Source: Paramarasmius palmivorus (taxonomy: Eukaryota; Basidiomycota; Agaricomycetes; Agaricales; Marasmiaceae). Taken from it: a stretch of DNA of 64,000 nt. Position 1 is the first letter of the stretch; each line of letters opens with the position of its first letter. The notes under the pieces are model-generated. The model had not been told where the DNA came from. It made no database searches and worked only from the letters and a program-made list of their open reading frames with translations. A program made the position numbers and the translations under genes. The stretch covers positions 1 through 64,000 of the forward strand of contig JAYKXP010000044.1 in assembly GCA_037176845.1 (NCBI GenBank). Reading direction: 5' to 3'. Positions 29,568 to 40,555 of the stretch are shown piece by piece.

Positions 29568-31041
29568 ATGTCTTCTCGCCCTACAGTTCCACCGGAGATA
29601 TGGCTCGAAATTTTCAAGCATTGCCGGGGCGTACCCTTTGGACCACGCCATCCTTTTCAGCAGCTCCCGAGCCTATCCTCGATTATTCGAGTCTGCAAAT
29701 CTTGGAGAACCATTGCCCTAGCTGATCCCTCTCTTTGGAGCATAATCGAAGCCTATGAACCTAGGCGATCCGACTGTACGATGGTCCAGCAATGGCTCTC
29801 CAGAGCATTGACTCAGCCGCTTCACATTATTCTCCATCATACCCACTTCTCACCCGGTAGCTCGAAAGCAGTAAACGCTATTCTGTCTATGCTCGTGGCG
29901 AGCTCTCGCCAGTGGGCAACGGCAGTGTTTGTGTTCGCCAATGTTCAACCACATCGCTTGTTACTGCTGGATACCACTCCAAACCTCCAATTCTTATCAT
30001 ACAAACACGATCCCAATGTGCGGAGAGATCTTTCAGAGCACCTGTGGTTCTGTATGATACGCAGCCCTGCTTTGCGGAGACTACATTGGAACGGTCGAAC
30101 ATGCTCCGGTGCTTCCATCGTTCCCGACATCGACCTGTTCGCTTCACAAGTGCCGTGGTCCAATATCGGCACAGTTGCGACCTTGACAGTCCTGTCGTTA
30201 CCCCTCCATATCTCGCCGACGGTCGCAGATTTCCTCCAGAGCTGCTATTCTCTGCAATCACTCACATTCGTAGAGTCCCTGCCTGTTCAACCATCTCAAC
30301 ACGTAGAATTACATCCATTTCCTCTTACGATCACACGGTTGAGCATTCGGGGTTCTTCGGGATACCTGCGTTTCTTGACAGTCCCGTATCTCCAAGAACT
30401 GGTTGTCGATGATAAAGATTTGCTCATTTCACATGTGTCCAATCTGTTGCGTCAATCATCGTGTCACCCCACCAAGCTAGTCATCGGTGCGGTGAACAGA
30501 TTGTCAAATGTCGACTGTGATGATTTTCTGCAGACGCTGCAAGTTTTTTGCACCGCATTACAGGAGTTACACATCTCGGCCTCTCTCTCCTCACCGGCCT
30601 CGGACACTGATATCACGACTCCGACTATCCCGCTTTCACGACAGCCTTTCCATTCCCTTCGCAGAATTCACTGCACGGGCAGTTCGTGGATTGATTCGTC
30701 GTTTTTCAACGCGATATTAGACTGCATTGATGCACCTGCCATACGAACACTAGATCTCAAATCCATGCCGTGTCTTCTCTCAGTCATTTGCCTACTAGAG
30801 CGCTGTCCGCAGTGCCCCTTGCATCAAGTAGCTGTATGGGTCGGATCTGCTCCTTCTCCTGTCCTCGACCGGTTCGTTCAGCTTCCTTGTGTCCAAAACG
30901 TGCACGAGTTATCTTTGTAAGCAAGAATGTTCTTTTGGTTAGCGGAGCTAAAATCCGTCTAGAACTTATTTCTTGGAAGACGAAGCCATGAGTCACGGAC
31001 GCCTGCAAGCGCTAATGGCCAGGACCTCGAAATACTTCTAA
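29568..31041 (+). CDS. F-box protein
   Basis: The likely start is ATG 29568 (MSSRPTVPPEIWLEIF); the frame is open upstream but the F-box begins here. The F-box (VPPEIWLEIFKHC ... IIRVCKSWRTIALADPSLWS) would bind Skp1 in an SCF ubiquitin ligase. The rest has repeated leucine-rich segments of the kind usual in mushroom F-box proteins. A stop follows LSL at 30918, but a GTAAGC donor at 30917 and an acceptor ending CCGTCTAG at 30962 add a 25-residue final exon (TYFLEDEAMSHG), giving 475 residues. The target is unknown. Confidence 0.75.
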
Positions 31042-31290
31042 CCTTGTTTGGAATTCCTGGTCTCCTGTCAAAATGCCACCTAGTTTTTGCTTCCGCATTT
31101 ACTTCCTCAATTTCATATCCGAGTGTCGACGCTAACGTACCCCAGCCAATTTTGCGTCCGCTCCTAGCAGCTCATGACATCTGTAGACTTTGTTCTGGAA
31201 TTATAACCGGTCATTTGTCGTGTTCTCTCGTGTAGACGACATGTTAAAAGGACGTCCTTTGCCTCTTCCGAACCTCCAACCTGTTTCCCA

Positions 31291-32503
31291 ATGGACAACT
31301 CATCGCTTGCTCTAACTCTTCCGCCTCTATCTCCGTCTCCGTCTCCTACAAAGTCTTTGAAACCTGTAGGGGGGCATTCGTTCTCGTCGTCCTTGCCGAT
31401 GGAATTGATGCTCGAAATATGCGAGACCTTCTTACTATGTGCTCCCAAAGGCCAGCGCAGGGCGGTGCTTCTTCTGTGCCGAGACCTCACTAAAGGGTAC
31501 GTCAAGTTTGATATTCACACGAATTTTATCTCAAGAGAACTTTAGACTTTACCCGTTTCTATATGCCTTCATCCGCGTGCGGACCTTCAGGGCTATACGT
31601 TCGCTATACTGGTCACTTCTTCGTACCCCGGAACTCTGCCATTACATCAAAAGACTGGAGTTCCGTTTCCCTGACGTCTACCCATATGGCACCAGGGCCG
31701 CTTTCAGGGCGAACTTGATCGATACCAAGAGCGAGATTGTCGCCTGGCAAATCCACATCTTAAGGATGTGCTCGCGCTTTGTGCGCCAGCTAGTGTTGAG
31801 GATCGGGGGAAGATTTGGCGGCATGCACCCCATGATCATCCACTGTCTTCGCACCGTTACCTTCCCCAACCTCCGCTTCTTGGATAGCTCCTACTGTGTT
31901 GTTCTTGATGAAGACCACACCACTCGCTTCTACGACAAGGTTCGAAAGGTCTTCCGAAACCGTGGAGAAGACGTATGTCGCATCACCACGCTGTCTCGCC
32001 GACTCATCATCAACCATTGGTCGTCTTTGACGCGACTTTGCGTGCATATCGACGCGGAGGAGGTCTTCGCTGAGCATCCCCTGTCTACCACTCTGTCCCA
32101 TTTGCCATCCATTCGCGAACTCAGCCTCGCATTCCGAACAGACGCTTGCCAGTTCTATCTTGACTTCCTTGAGAAGTTTCAAGTACCTGACGGAGTGGCT
32201 GCCTGCGTAATTGTCATGCATTACTGCTGGAGCGTCAATAGCACCCTCTTCGCACCGTTTCCCCCGGCGTCTTATAACTACCACCCTAAGCTCCTTTTCG
32301 CCAGCAAAGAAGAGCCGTACTTTTTCGCTGAAGCATTCCCTGCGCCTCGTGCTGTTCGTCATCTTAACGGCATGACCTTGATATACAACGAGGTCGACAC
32401 CTGGGATGGTTTTTGGACGGCCGCAATTGCGAAGTTATTTGCGAAGCCTGATTATCTCGAGGTGTCGGATCAGACTGCAGCCATTGTCAGGCAATCTGCT
32501 TAA
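31291..32503 (+). CDS. F-box-like protein
   Basis: Exons 31291-31496 and 31546-32503 with a 49-bp intron give 387 residues. After a serine/proline-rich start (LPPLSPSPSPTKS) comes SLPMELMLEICETFLL then VLLLCRDLTKGLYPFLY, a degenerate F-box. The long remainder has leucine-rich spacing (IKRLEFRFPDVY, LRFLDSSYCVVLDED, IRELSLAFRTDAC). Likely another substrate adaptor of the expanded mushroom F-box set. Confidence 0.65.
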
Positions 32504-32528
32504 AGTGTAATAAACTGGACCATTTGCT

Positions 32529-32640
32529 TCTTCCTCTATCGATGTCTGCATTGTACGATTATTCTGTATTATTATTGACTCCTTGTCCCTCCCGCCTCTT
32601 CCTCTATTGATGTCTGCGTTATACGATTTCTCTGTACTAT
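32529..32640. repeat. imperfect direct repeat in pyrimidine-rich flank
   Basis: The motif TTCCTCTAT(C/T)GATGTCTGC recurs 68 bp apart (32531 and 32599), with similar following sequence. The wider 32504-32895 stretch is pyrimidine-rich between converging genes and I see no gene in it. Confidence 0.5.
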
Positions 32641-32895
32641 CCTTCTCCTTCCTGCCTCAATCCTTTTCGATCGTATTGATCTTCTCCGCTTTGGCTTCTC
32701 CTTGTATTCGACTTTTTTGCACTCTATCATCTGTCTCATATGTACCTCTTCCTGTCCTCGTCTCTTTCTTGTTCCCTATGCCTCGGTTTATTTTTCGTAT
32801 GCCTTTCAGTATGTTCGTTTCCCTCCTCGGACTCGTTTTCATCGCGTACCTCTTAATTCCGTCTGAGTCTCCTGACTCGCTCTATCATGAATAAA

Positions 32896-33912
32896 TCAAT
32901 TTTCAATATACTCTGGATTTTGTACTACCCAGGGCGAGCAATTGTCCGATCCCCCTGTCTGATCGCGAAATGCTTTCTCTTTCATCCCAGCCCAAACCCA
33001 AACGTCTCTTTCGTTCGCCCTTCTCCCAATCACAAAATTATCGTGCACGAAATCAAAAGAAAAATACTTCCATTTCGGGCTTCGAACCCTCTCCGCCTCT
33101 GGCAAAGATTGGAGCTCTCCCGCCAGATCATAGAACAGAAGGTAACTGGCATACGCGTCCTGCGCTGCATCTGCTTATCACTATTGTCAGTAATAGGTTC
33201 CTTTGCACCATGCAGTGTAATCGTACACTCCACCTGCTCCATTGTAAGCGGCACTTGTTCCCAGTTGCTGACAGTTATGCGACCTTTCTGCATCGTCGTT
33301 CCTCGGAAGATACTCATCAGCCTGGCCAAGCTGACTGGCTGTTTATACATGCCCGTGAACAGAGTGTCGACATGGGATTCGACGCTAGAAGACATGCGTC
33401 CACTCTTATATATTTCCTTCCGTCCTAGTAAAGCCACTTGATCTACGCATCGAGCGAGTAAACTCAAGTCGATACAAGATCTGACAGATACATGCCAACT
33501 TTCGTATATTCGTTTTGCGTCTCCTAGATGCCCGATGAGATTATTACTCTCCTACGCGATCTAATGGCTTGCCTTGAATGCCCACGCCGCTTTTAATGAT
33601 TTCAGCGTCTTCTAGAATACTTCGCAGACTCTCGGGAAATACTGAGTAAATAACTTCGCTTGAATTTGGCATCGTCGAAAGCGAAGGTGGTCACTCACCT
33701 CCGATACAGCTCAGATGCACTACATATACATCTTCTTCTGTAGCAAGCTGAAGCACTGCAACTGGGTTTTCTCGGTCGTCCCTCGACGTTCGAGGTTTCC
33801 ATTCCACGTCCATGCCGACGTGGAACCCGATCCGTCGGCTGTTGTGTTGCAAAAAACCGATTTTGTCGTTGGTAAAGTTTAATGTTGTGAGATAGTGTAT
33901 GCGAGGAAACAT
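32896..33912 (-). CDS. 3'-5' exonuclease, WRN/DEDDy type
   Basis: Exons 33912-33699, 33641-33573, 33523-33227 and 33170-32896 join in phase (855 nt, 284 residues). All DEDDy motifs are visible: Exo I GMDVEW (D and E), Exo II GVGIQGDAKRIY (D) and Exo III YAAQDAYASYLLF (Y and D). The block GRITVSNWEQVPLT before Exo III is typical of fungal WRN-exonuclease-like proteins. Intron 2 (33572-33524) uses a GC donor (GCAAGC) and must be removed to form GIQGD. There is no helicase part, so this is a stand-alone exonuclease that would degrade DNA or RNA from 3' ends. The start at 33912 sits about 35 bp after a TATATA element. Confidence 0.88.
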
Positions 33913-34088
33913 GGTTCACTGTGATCGCTATTGAATGAGTCCGATTAGATATATAGCAGTGCTTCCTTTCAGAAAGTTCCGGTAGAAAATTCTCTGTTGG
34001 CACGTGGATCTCATGTGGTCGTCCTTCTTCTCAGAATTCCGAATCCCTTGTCCCAGGCATATCCTACGTCGACTTCATCTTCCGCCCG

Positions 34089-34095
34089 TATAAAG
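34089..34095 (+). promoter_or_regulatory. TATA box of the gene at 34122
   Basis: TATAAAG, 33 bp before ATG 34122. Confidence 0.4.
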
Positions 34096-34121
34096 GTAGC
34101 TTAACCCATGCTTGCTTCGCA

Positions 34122-34946
34122 ATGAACATGACCCCCTTCCTTTCAGATACAGACTCCAGGCGACTGCAAGCAGCCATTCGCCGGCCGTCTGTGAACATAG
34201 GCACCATATCTGCAGAGTCACCCATTCGCCATTCGGTGCTTTCCTGTAAAGAACTCGCGGATGGATTCGAGGTGGTTGAAGAGATACACGTTCCCAATTC
34301 GGCAGCGATCGCTCCCACTTTGATCGGAACTGTAGATCACGTCACCGACCTTGACCTGCCTCAAGTACGTTCTTCCTATCCATTTCACCACCGGATTGTC
34401 TTGACTATGCACTAGATTCCTCAGATTCCGATCCTGTCGGAAGTTCGTCTGTGCTCACCGGACCTCAATCTCGAAAGTCGTCCTTTGTCTACCAGATTCA
34501 ATTACGACTTCTCTACCTTATTCGAAAATCAAGTGTTTGCTGTGAACGGAATGCGTGTGCGCCTCGATATGTCCCCGAGCGATGTAAGCCAGATCGTACG
34601 TGCTTGTACTGAACATTTAATCACCATTGCCAGTTTCACGACGGCTTTGCGAATCTCGACCATTTTGGGATAACAACGTACGTGACGTGTAGGACTAGGG
34701 TAAGCATATGAACTGCTTTTCTTTGTCCTTGCTCAATACCTATATCAGATTGTGTATAGAGGCCACATTGCTACCCTGACTGATATGGCACCCAAGGCTC
34801 TAATCGCTGCCAGTGTCAGGTTTTTCCGTGTCTGGGGTACGGCAGATGGGGAGACAGCTTGTGTCGGTTTTCGTTGCGTCGTTCTCTTGCAGTTCATTGT
34901 CGCTTATTGGCTTTCTAGCATCTATTCATCGAACTCGGGAATGTAA
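34122..34946 (+). CDS. unrecognised protein with C-terminal hydrophobic segment
   Basis: Exons 34122-34364, 34416-34595, 34634-34699 and 34749-34946 join in phase (687 nt, 228 residues). It begins MNMTPFLSDTDSRRL; the centre (TRFNYDFSTLFENQVFAV, GMRVRLDMSPSDVSQI) has no recognised domain. The last exon ends in a hydrophobic stretch (VVLLQFIVAYWLSSIYSS) that could anchor the protein in a membrane. Intron 2 is short (38 bp). It is divergent from the exonuclease gene. Confidence 0.55.
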
Positions 34947-35366
34947 ATATCCTTTTCAGGACTGGCGGGTTGGACTCGTTGACAAGTAGCGTACATTGAT
35001 ACACATTGCTGGTTCCTGTATGGACAAACAATTATTCAAAGTCGTATCCCAGATTTCTCGGTATCGGGTTTTGCCGGTTTATCTGGCCCTACCGGTGCTT
35101 TTCATTTATTAGTGCTGCTTGATGTCTTGACAGGTTATTTGAACAATTGGATGAATGGTGCGAGGTCCTGGACCGGTTCACTGCTCGGTCCGGTGCTCGC
35201 TAATTTACGAGGACTCTTCGACAGACGCAAATTTTGGATCGCACTAACTGTGCAGACGAAGGTGTACCCCGTTTTACTAGCATTCATCAAAACACAGTTA
35301 TTGAGAAAATGCGAATAGCGGAGTAAGGAATAACGTCAAAATATTTCTAACGATCGTCCTCTTCTA
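34947..35366. other. intergenic spacer
   Basis: 3' flanks of two converging genes. A 68-codon open frame (35112-35318) has no features that support it. Confidence 0.4.
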
Positions 35367-37952
35367 TCAGTTCTCGGCCAAGCTAACGATAAGTGGCATT
35401 GTTGGGTTTGGATGTCCATCATCGTGCTTGTTAGAGTCAGAGACCGTTGGGGAGGTGACAGGTGCATTATCCCAAGCAATTTCCTTTTCACTCAGCGAGA
35501 ATTTGAAAGCTCGGACTAGTCGGGCAAGAACGACCTCTGGAAGGTGACCATCAATGCGCGGAAAAGATCAAGAGTTAGGAGGATCACTTACTCATCTCAA
35601 GCTGAGAGAACTTGAATCCGCTAGATGAATAATTAGCCGAGACTCTTGAAGGCGAAGAGATCATAGAGAAGCTTACATGCAAGCGCGTTGACCGCCGCTG
35701 AAAGTCATACTACGACAGGAACGTGAACATTCAGGGTCTCATACTAATACCTTTCATCACTTACAGATGCGAATAAACACCAGGAACGCTCTCTTCGAGG
35801 ACTGTGCTAGGCAAAGGGCTCAGCCACCTCTCTGGTTTCCATTCGTGTGCATCTTCTCCCCAAAGTGCTGGGTTGCGGTTGGAATTGAGGAACGATACGC
35901 AGATTGTCGTACCCTTGGGCACAACAATTTGGGATATGATTGTCCCATCCTGTCCGGTAATTGGTTGTGAGAGGGGCAACATCGTATCGCGCAAGGCAGT
36001 TCGGTCGAGCCTTGTTACAGGTGGGTGCCTTGAAGAGCGGAGCCATTAGTGAAAGACCAAATTAATCAGTAAGTCCGGTCTCACAATCGCAAAGTCTCTC
36101 GGCATACTGCATCTAGATAGGGGAGCGAGACGAGCTCATCATAGGATATATCGCCGTTATGGAACGCCTCCTTGAGCTCTTTGCGGAGTTTCGATTGAAC
36201 GTCCTTACGAGAGGCCAACATGTATAAAGTACGTGATAGAGCACTCTATGCATTTGTGTGCGCATGAGTGGGAAAGAAACCCGGTAGGTAAGGGAAAATA
36301 AAGCTCACCGAGGTGCTATCCGTTGCAGCAAAGGTCAGAATCCTAGAGTCAACTGATTAGGGAACAGCCACCTGTTTCGAAGCTTATATACTCACGACAT
36401 CTAGGATAAACAATTGATTGGTCAGATGGCTCATCGCCTTGCGAGAGTGACGGCCACTCACCTGCCCAAGCACTTCGGTTTCATCCAAGCGATCTTCTTC
36501 CGATGCCTTCGTGTTCTCTCGCACTAAACGAAGCACGCATGAGTCATTGAAACAGGCGGATGAACGCTGCTGGTAATCACTTAGGATACTCATTATATCT
36601 TTGCCATTACCGACTAGCTCCTTGATGGCTCCATCACCCATAGCGAGAGCACGCCTCTTCTGCTCATAGATCTCGATGCACTGTTGCCACAAGTCATATG
36701 AGAGTTTCCTGAGCAGTTGAAAATTTTTGTTAGGAATGAAGCGAGAGACTAGCCGACGGAGACCAGCTGGACCGAGATTGGCAACCAAGGGTAGAATGTA
36801 GATTGTTTCGAAGCTGAGATGTGCAGACAGGAGCCTGCAAAATTCACCAGTCAGGGAAATCGTCAACCATACTGACGTGTAACATACAACAGTTCTTTTA
36901 GGGTCTGTGTAAGTGGGTGTGCAGTCTCTTCATCCTCTAAAGCATCCAAGGATACACCGAGGCCAGACTGCCCAATCAGCTCGAATGCAGTACGTCCCAT
37001 CCAGTTTAACATATCGACCTGACTCGTCATTGTTGGAAGCAGCGGAACTAGTTTCAAACGCACCTCCTGTGGACCATTAGAGACCTTCTTAGCGATGCTG
37101 CCTTCCAGCTGCCAGTTCAATTAAAATCTGCATGACAGTCGAGATGATAAGTATTCACCTTGTCAACCACCTGGTAAAATAGCGGGACTGCAACAAACAA
37201 ATAAGACTCTCTTCACCAAGAATAAGCACTTTGGACACACGGAGGCCCCTCATGTGCGCTATAGAAAACGCGGGGTTCAGCATCTTCCGCTGCTTGCGAT
37301 GCTGAGGGCTCGCAAGAGGCGTAGATAAAATTCCTGGGCCAAACGTCAAGTTGATGCTGCTACGAGGAGGCGTTAGGCTCAAGTACATTATCCTTGGCCA
37401 GAAAAGATTAACTTACTGCATGACACCTGGTGGCATGTCATAGTTCATGGCATCCTATTAAGCACGATGAATTTGAGCTGAGTACCCTACCAGTCACAAA
37501 ATATTTTCACCTTCACGAAGATGTGGTACATGGCTTTCGGGTCAAAGGTGTATAGCATTCTATCCTGTACATAGTTTGAGTAGAGAAAACATGATCAGTG
37601 CAAAACCACTAACCCCAAATGCTGCTCGAAAAGAAGACATCGCGCCGTCTAGTACAGTCGCTCAGTTCTTGTCAAGCGGATGCAATTTGCAAGGTACGAA
37701 CACTTTTCCCCCATAGCTGACTGGAACTCCCAGTTCCGTAGCCCAAACATTTCCTTAGAGCTCCCTGTGATTGATTGATCAATATCGAGATCGTTTTATA
37801 ATAAGGTAAAATCACGTACCGCTCAACCAAGATGTACTAGGTGGGCCCGGGAGGTTGCCCAGTGGATGAGCACGCAGGAATCGTTTGAGAAGGAGGTAGA
37901 GCGATGCGCAAAGTGCGACAAATAAGACTGTTGTTGAGTTAAGAGCTGACAT
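35367..37952 (-). CDS. cytochrome P450 monooxygenase, many exons
   Basis: Starts at ATG 37952 with a membrane anchor (TVLFVALCASLYLLLKRF) and the proline hinge NLPGPPST. Landmarks in order are MGEKYG, FGDRMLYTFDPKAMYHIF, LASPQHRKQRKMLNPAFS (C-helix region), ELIGQSGLGVSLD, a helix-I region near 36400, RETLRL (ExxR) near 36090, WKPERW, and the haem loop FSGGQRACIGFKFS near 35590-35690, which is split by an intron. It ends MPLIVSLAEN at TGA 35367-35369. At least a dozen introns are needed and I could join all that I checked without a frame break, so it appears intact. An apparent TGA near 37665 lies within an intron with donor GTTCGT. It belongs to a different P450 family from the 50-64 kb cluster. 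Substrate unknown. Confidence 0.88.
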
Positions 37953-38987
37953 TCTTGCGTTTTGGAGGTACTGTTGACTGGTGTCTCTTTATCTGAAAGA
38001 CTCGGAAGGATGACGAGGGTATGTCTGGTAAGCGGAACGAGAGACAGCCTCTATCGCAAGTACCAATGAGATACAAGTATCCTTCCTTGGAACCAGTATT
38101 CCGCCGGCGATCGTTTGCAATCGACCCAATTTGTTATATTCCATGAAACGGAGAGTCCAAAATATCATGCTGCAGTCATCATGTTCTCGGTTTCGTCTAC
38201 ATCGGTCCGGTGTGTCAGTTCAATTGCGTGAAACAACGATGTAGCTGACTTACTAGGCAAAATAGTACTTCCTTCACGTATACACCACAATGACATGCAA
38301 ACGAAGACACGAAGGCAAGACACGTGCAAGTCTCTAAGAGAATGCGCCGGCGATGCTGACGAAACGTGCTTAGTCTCTGGAAGAGGCCTCGTCGTGTAAT
38401 CGATTCAGAAAACGTTATAGCAGATCGCATTCGTGATTCATGTGTTCATTTTCCCGCTCAGAACATACACCTCCAAGTGTCTCCGTATAACGTTCGGCGT
38501 CTTGTAACTTGTTTGACGTTTGATGATGACTCAATATCCGCAGGTGAGCCTTAGGGGGACTAGAATCGCATTAATTCAGCCAGATCTTTGCGCGGGGTTG
38601 GGCATGAAGGATATCACAGAGAGCCAAAGGAGGTGAGGCGGTGTTGACCAAGCAGGGTGGTAATTGCAACGAGAGGGGGAAAAAAATTAGTCAACCCTTC
38701 AAGCGGACCGGGATTTGCCGTATTCAACATTCAACGTCAACATCGACTCGCTGGCCTTGAAGATCAGCTTGGGCATCGTCAAAATCTTATTGACATCTCT
38801 ATAGGTATAAAATCTGATATACTTTCTTGAGACTCGAACCGGGAAGATGCTTCAAGCTCGCTGCAAGTTCAGCAATGGAATCGCTCAATCGTGAGTTTCC
38901 GATCGTCGGTGTCTGTCATCTATTTTCCTTACTCGCTACTTAGTCGAAAGCTCTTGCTTGCTGGATACGATATACCCTCACGAGTGC
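37953..38987. other. intergenic stretch, about 1 kb
   Basis: Promoter side of the P450 gene and 3' side of the M15-like gene. I see no coding sequence with consistent splicing. Confidence 0.45.
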
Positions 38988-39584
38988 CTAGTAATAGGTA
39001 ATATCCCAGTGACTACCCTCGTCCTAGAACCAAGCCGTACTGATTAGCACGAACATACAGCAAAGAACAGCACAACGTACGCAGTATATATTTCCGCTCG
39101 CAGCCTGCCACTGCGGATATCCATCGCCTCGGTTCCCAATTTTTGTGAAGGCACTCTTGATATAGCTGTCAAGCTGTGTCGAGTGCCTAACGTCGACCTT
39201 GTATCCGTTAGCATGGGAGTAAGTGCCGCTGGCATGGCCGGTCTCCGTTCCGCCTGTGATGATGAGGGAACTGACGCCAGCTGCTCTTTTCAAGGTGATG
39301 ACGCCGTCGACGGTACCAGAGAGGATTCCATCATAGGAAGTGCAAGATGGGTTGCTTTTGGATGTACACCCCCCGGTAGAGGATGCGGTGATGCCTTGGG
39401 GTACGAGGCGTGCCTCGGCTTGAGCTTGGGTAAGCGGGGTGCCACTTCGTCCCTCTAGTGGAGAGGCAGCGACAGTGACAAAAAGTGCGGCGGTGGCGGC
39501 GATGGAGATGGCTGTAGCGAACTAGTAGTGTGGCATTGTGAGTAAGAAAACAAGATCTTCGAGGGTTCCATTACTGACCTTCAT
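38988..39584 (-). CDS. small secreted peptidase M15-like protein
   Basis: Exon 1 is only ATG AAG (39584-39579); exons 2 (39521-39081) and 3 (39023-38988) follow in phase, giving 160 residues. The N-terminus MKFATAISIAATAALFVTVA is a clear signal peptide, with cleavage likely after VAAS. The centre has GTYSHANGYKVDV, matching the S-H-x-x-G-x-x-x-D zinc site of M15/LAS peptidases, and the end DEGSHWDI supplies the E-x-x-H motif. Bacterial relatives cut D-Ala peptides of cell walls. Two cysteines (GGCTSKSNPSC) precede the domain. The fold assignment rests on these motifs and spacing; activity and substrate in a fungus are unknown. Confidence 0.72.
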
Positions 39585-40555
39585 TTCTCAAGTGCGAGTT
39601 GCGATGGTGAACACTGCAGCATAGGAACATAGCTCTTTTAAAGCACACTTTGGAGCCCCAATGGTCCATCACCACTTTGACAGGTATCAACACTTTGACA
39701 GCTTCATGCGGAAATGGTGTAGGGACTAGCCTCAGAAGAATGGTTACTGCAAGCACATGAGAGCATGTGCAGGAGGTTCATTCAGAGCTTCTACTTGATA
39801 AGAGTTCTACCACTTGACGGATCTTGATGGTATGAGACAAACGTTTCGAGAAATCCATGTGGATACCAGGTTCGACGTTCAATAGTATCGCCAGAACCAC
39901 TCGTTGACATGGACCTAGACTGACAGCTGCTGTACGAGAAGGAACAGAGGACCCTTGGAACGGGTAGAGTATGTTGTGCCAAGTGCATTGCTTCATGTTC
40001 GACCTTGTGGTGCTCGGCCGTCGCTGCTACAATCCTCACGGTGGGGCTCTGGACCGCGCAATTCAGAATAATCGAGGACTGCTATTCAAGCTCCGAAGTT
40101 CTCAAAGACCCTCCGAAATCTCACAACTTATGGCTGGTCCAGTATAAAGTACTCCAGCGAGCTCTTAACATATCCTTCTCTTTCCTATTGATCTGTAACC
40201 TACAAGGGGATTTATTGACCCTGCCAGTTGCAATGTAGCTCATGCCCGATTGACGCATCCCAAAATGTACTTTCGGCTCTAGTATCTACCAACTCGAAAG
40301 CTCAAAGTAATTTCAGCCTATTTGGCCCCTTAATACAGCGCAAGCGCCACTAGTCCACAAGACTGGAGAGAACCCTGTGTGTATATCCAACAATAAGTTC
40401 GTTCAGCAGAATGTAAACCGAGTTTCGAACCATTAGCCGCTATTCGGAATTTCAGCCGTTTGTTCCGACGCGAACAAAACGATGTCATCACATAAAATTA
40501 CTACGCGCCGTTTGGAGTTGGTTTACCTTTCCTTGCTTCCACTACCTTCCCAAAA
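39585..40555. other. intergenic stretch
   Basis: Divergent spacer between the M15-like gene and the MFS transporter. Short open frames on both strands show no conserved pattern. Confidence 0.45.

Noticed and set aside
32583..32894. 103-codon open frame with hydrophobic stretches
   Set aside because: It lies in a pyrimidine-rich flank with direct repeats, has no family pattern, and composition alone explains the hydrophobic codons.
33078..33090. GGGTTCGAAGCC on the minus strand, like a tRNA B box
   Set aside because: Flanking bases do not form acceptor or T-arm stems, and the segment is coding sequence of the last exon of the exonuclease gene.
34108..34125. Five-codon upstream ORF whose TGA overlaps the ATG at 34122
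   Set aside because: The TATA box at 34089 would place transcription start near 34120, so the upstream ATG is probably not in the mRNA.
37660..37670. In-frame TGA in the P450 at 35367-37952
   Set aside because: An intron with donor GTTCGT and acceptor ACTAG removes it and restores GEKYG before the FGDRMLYTF block.
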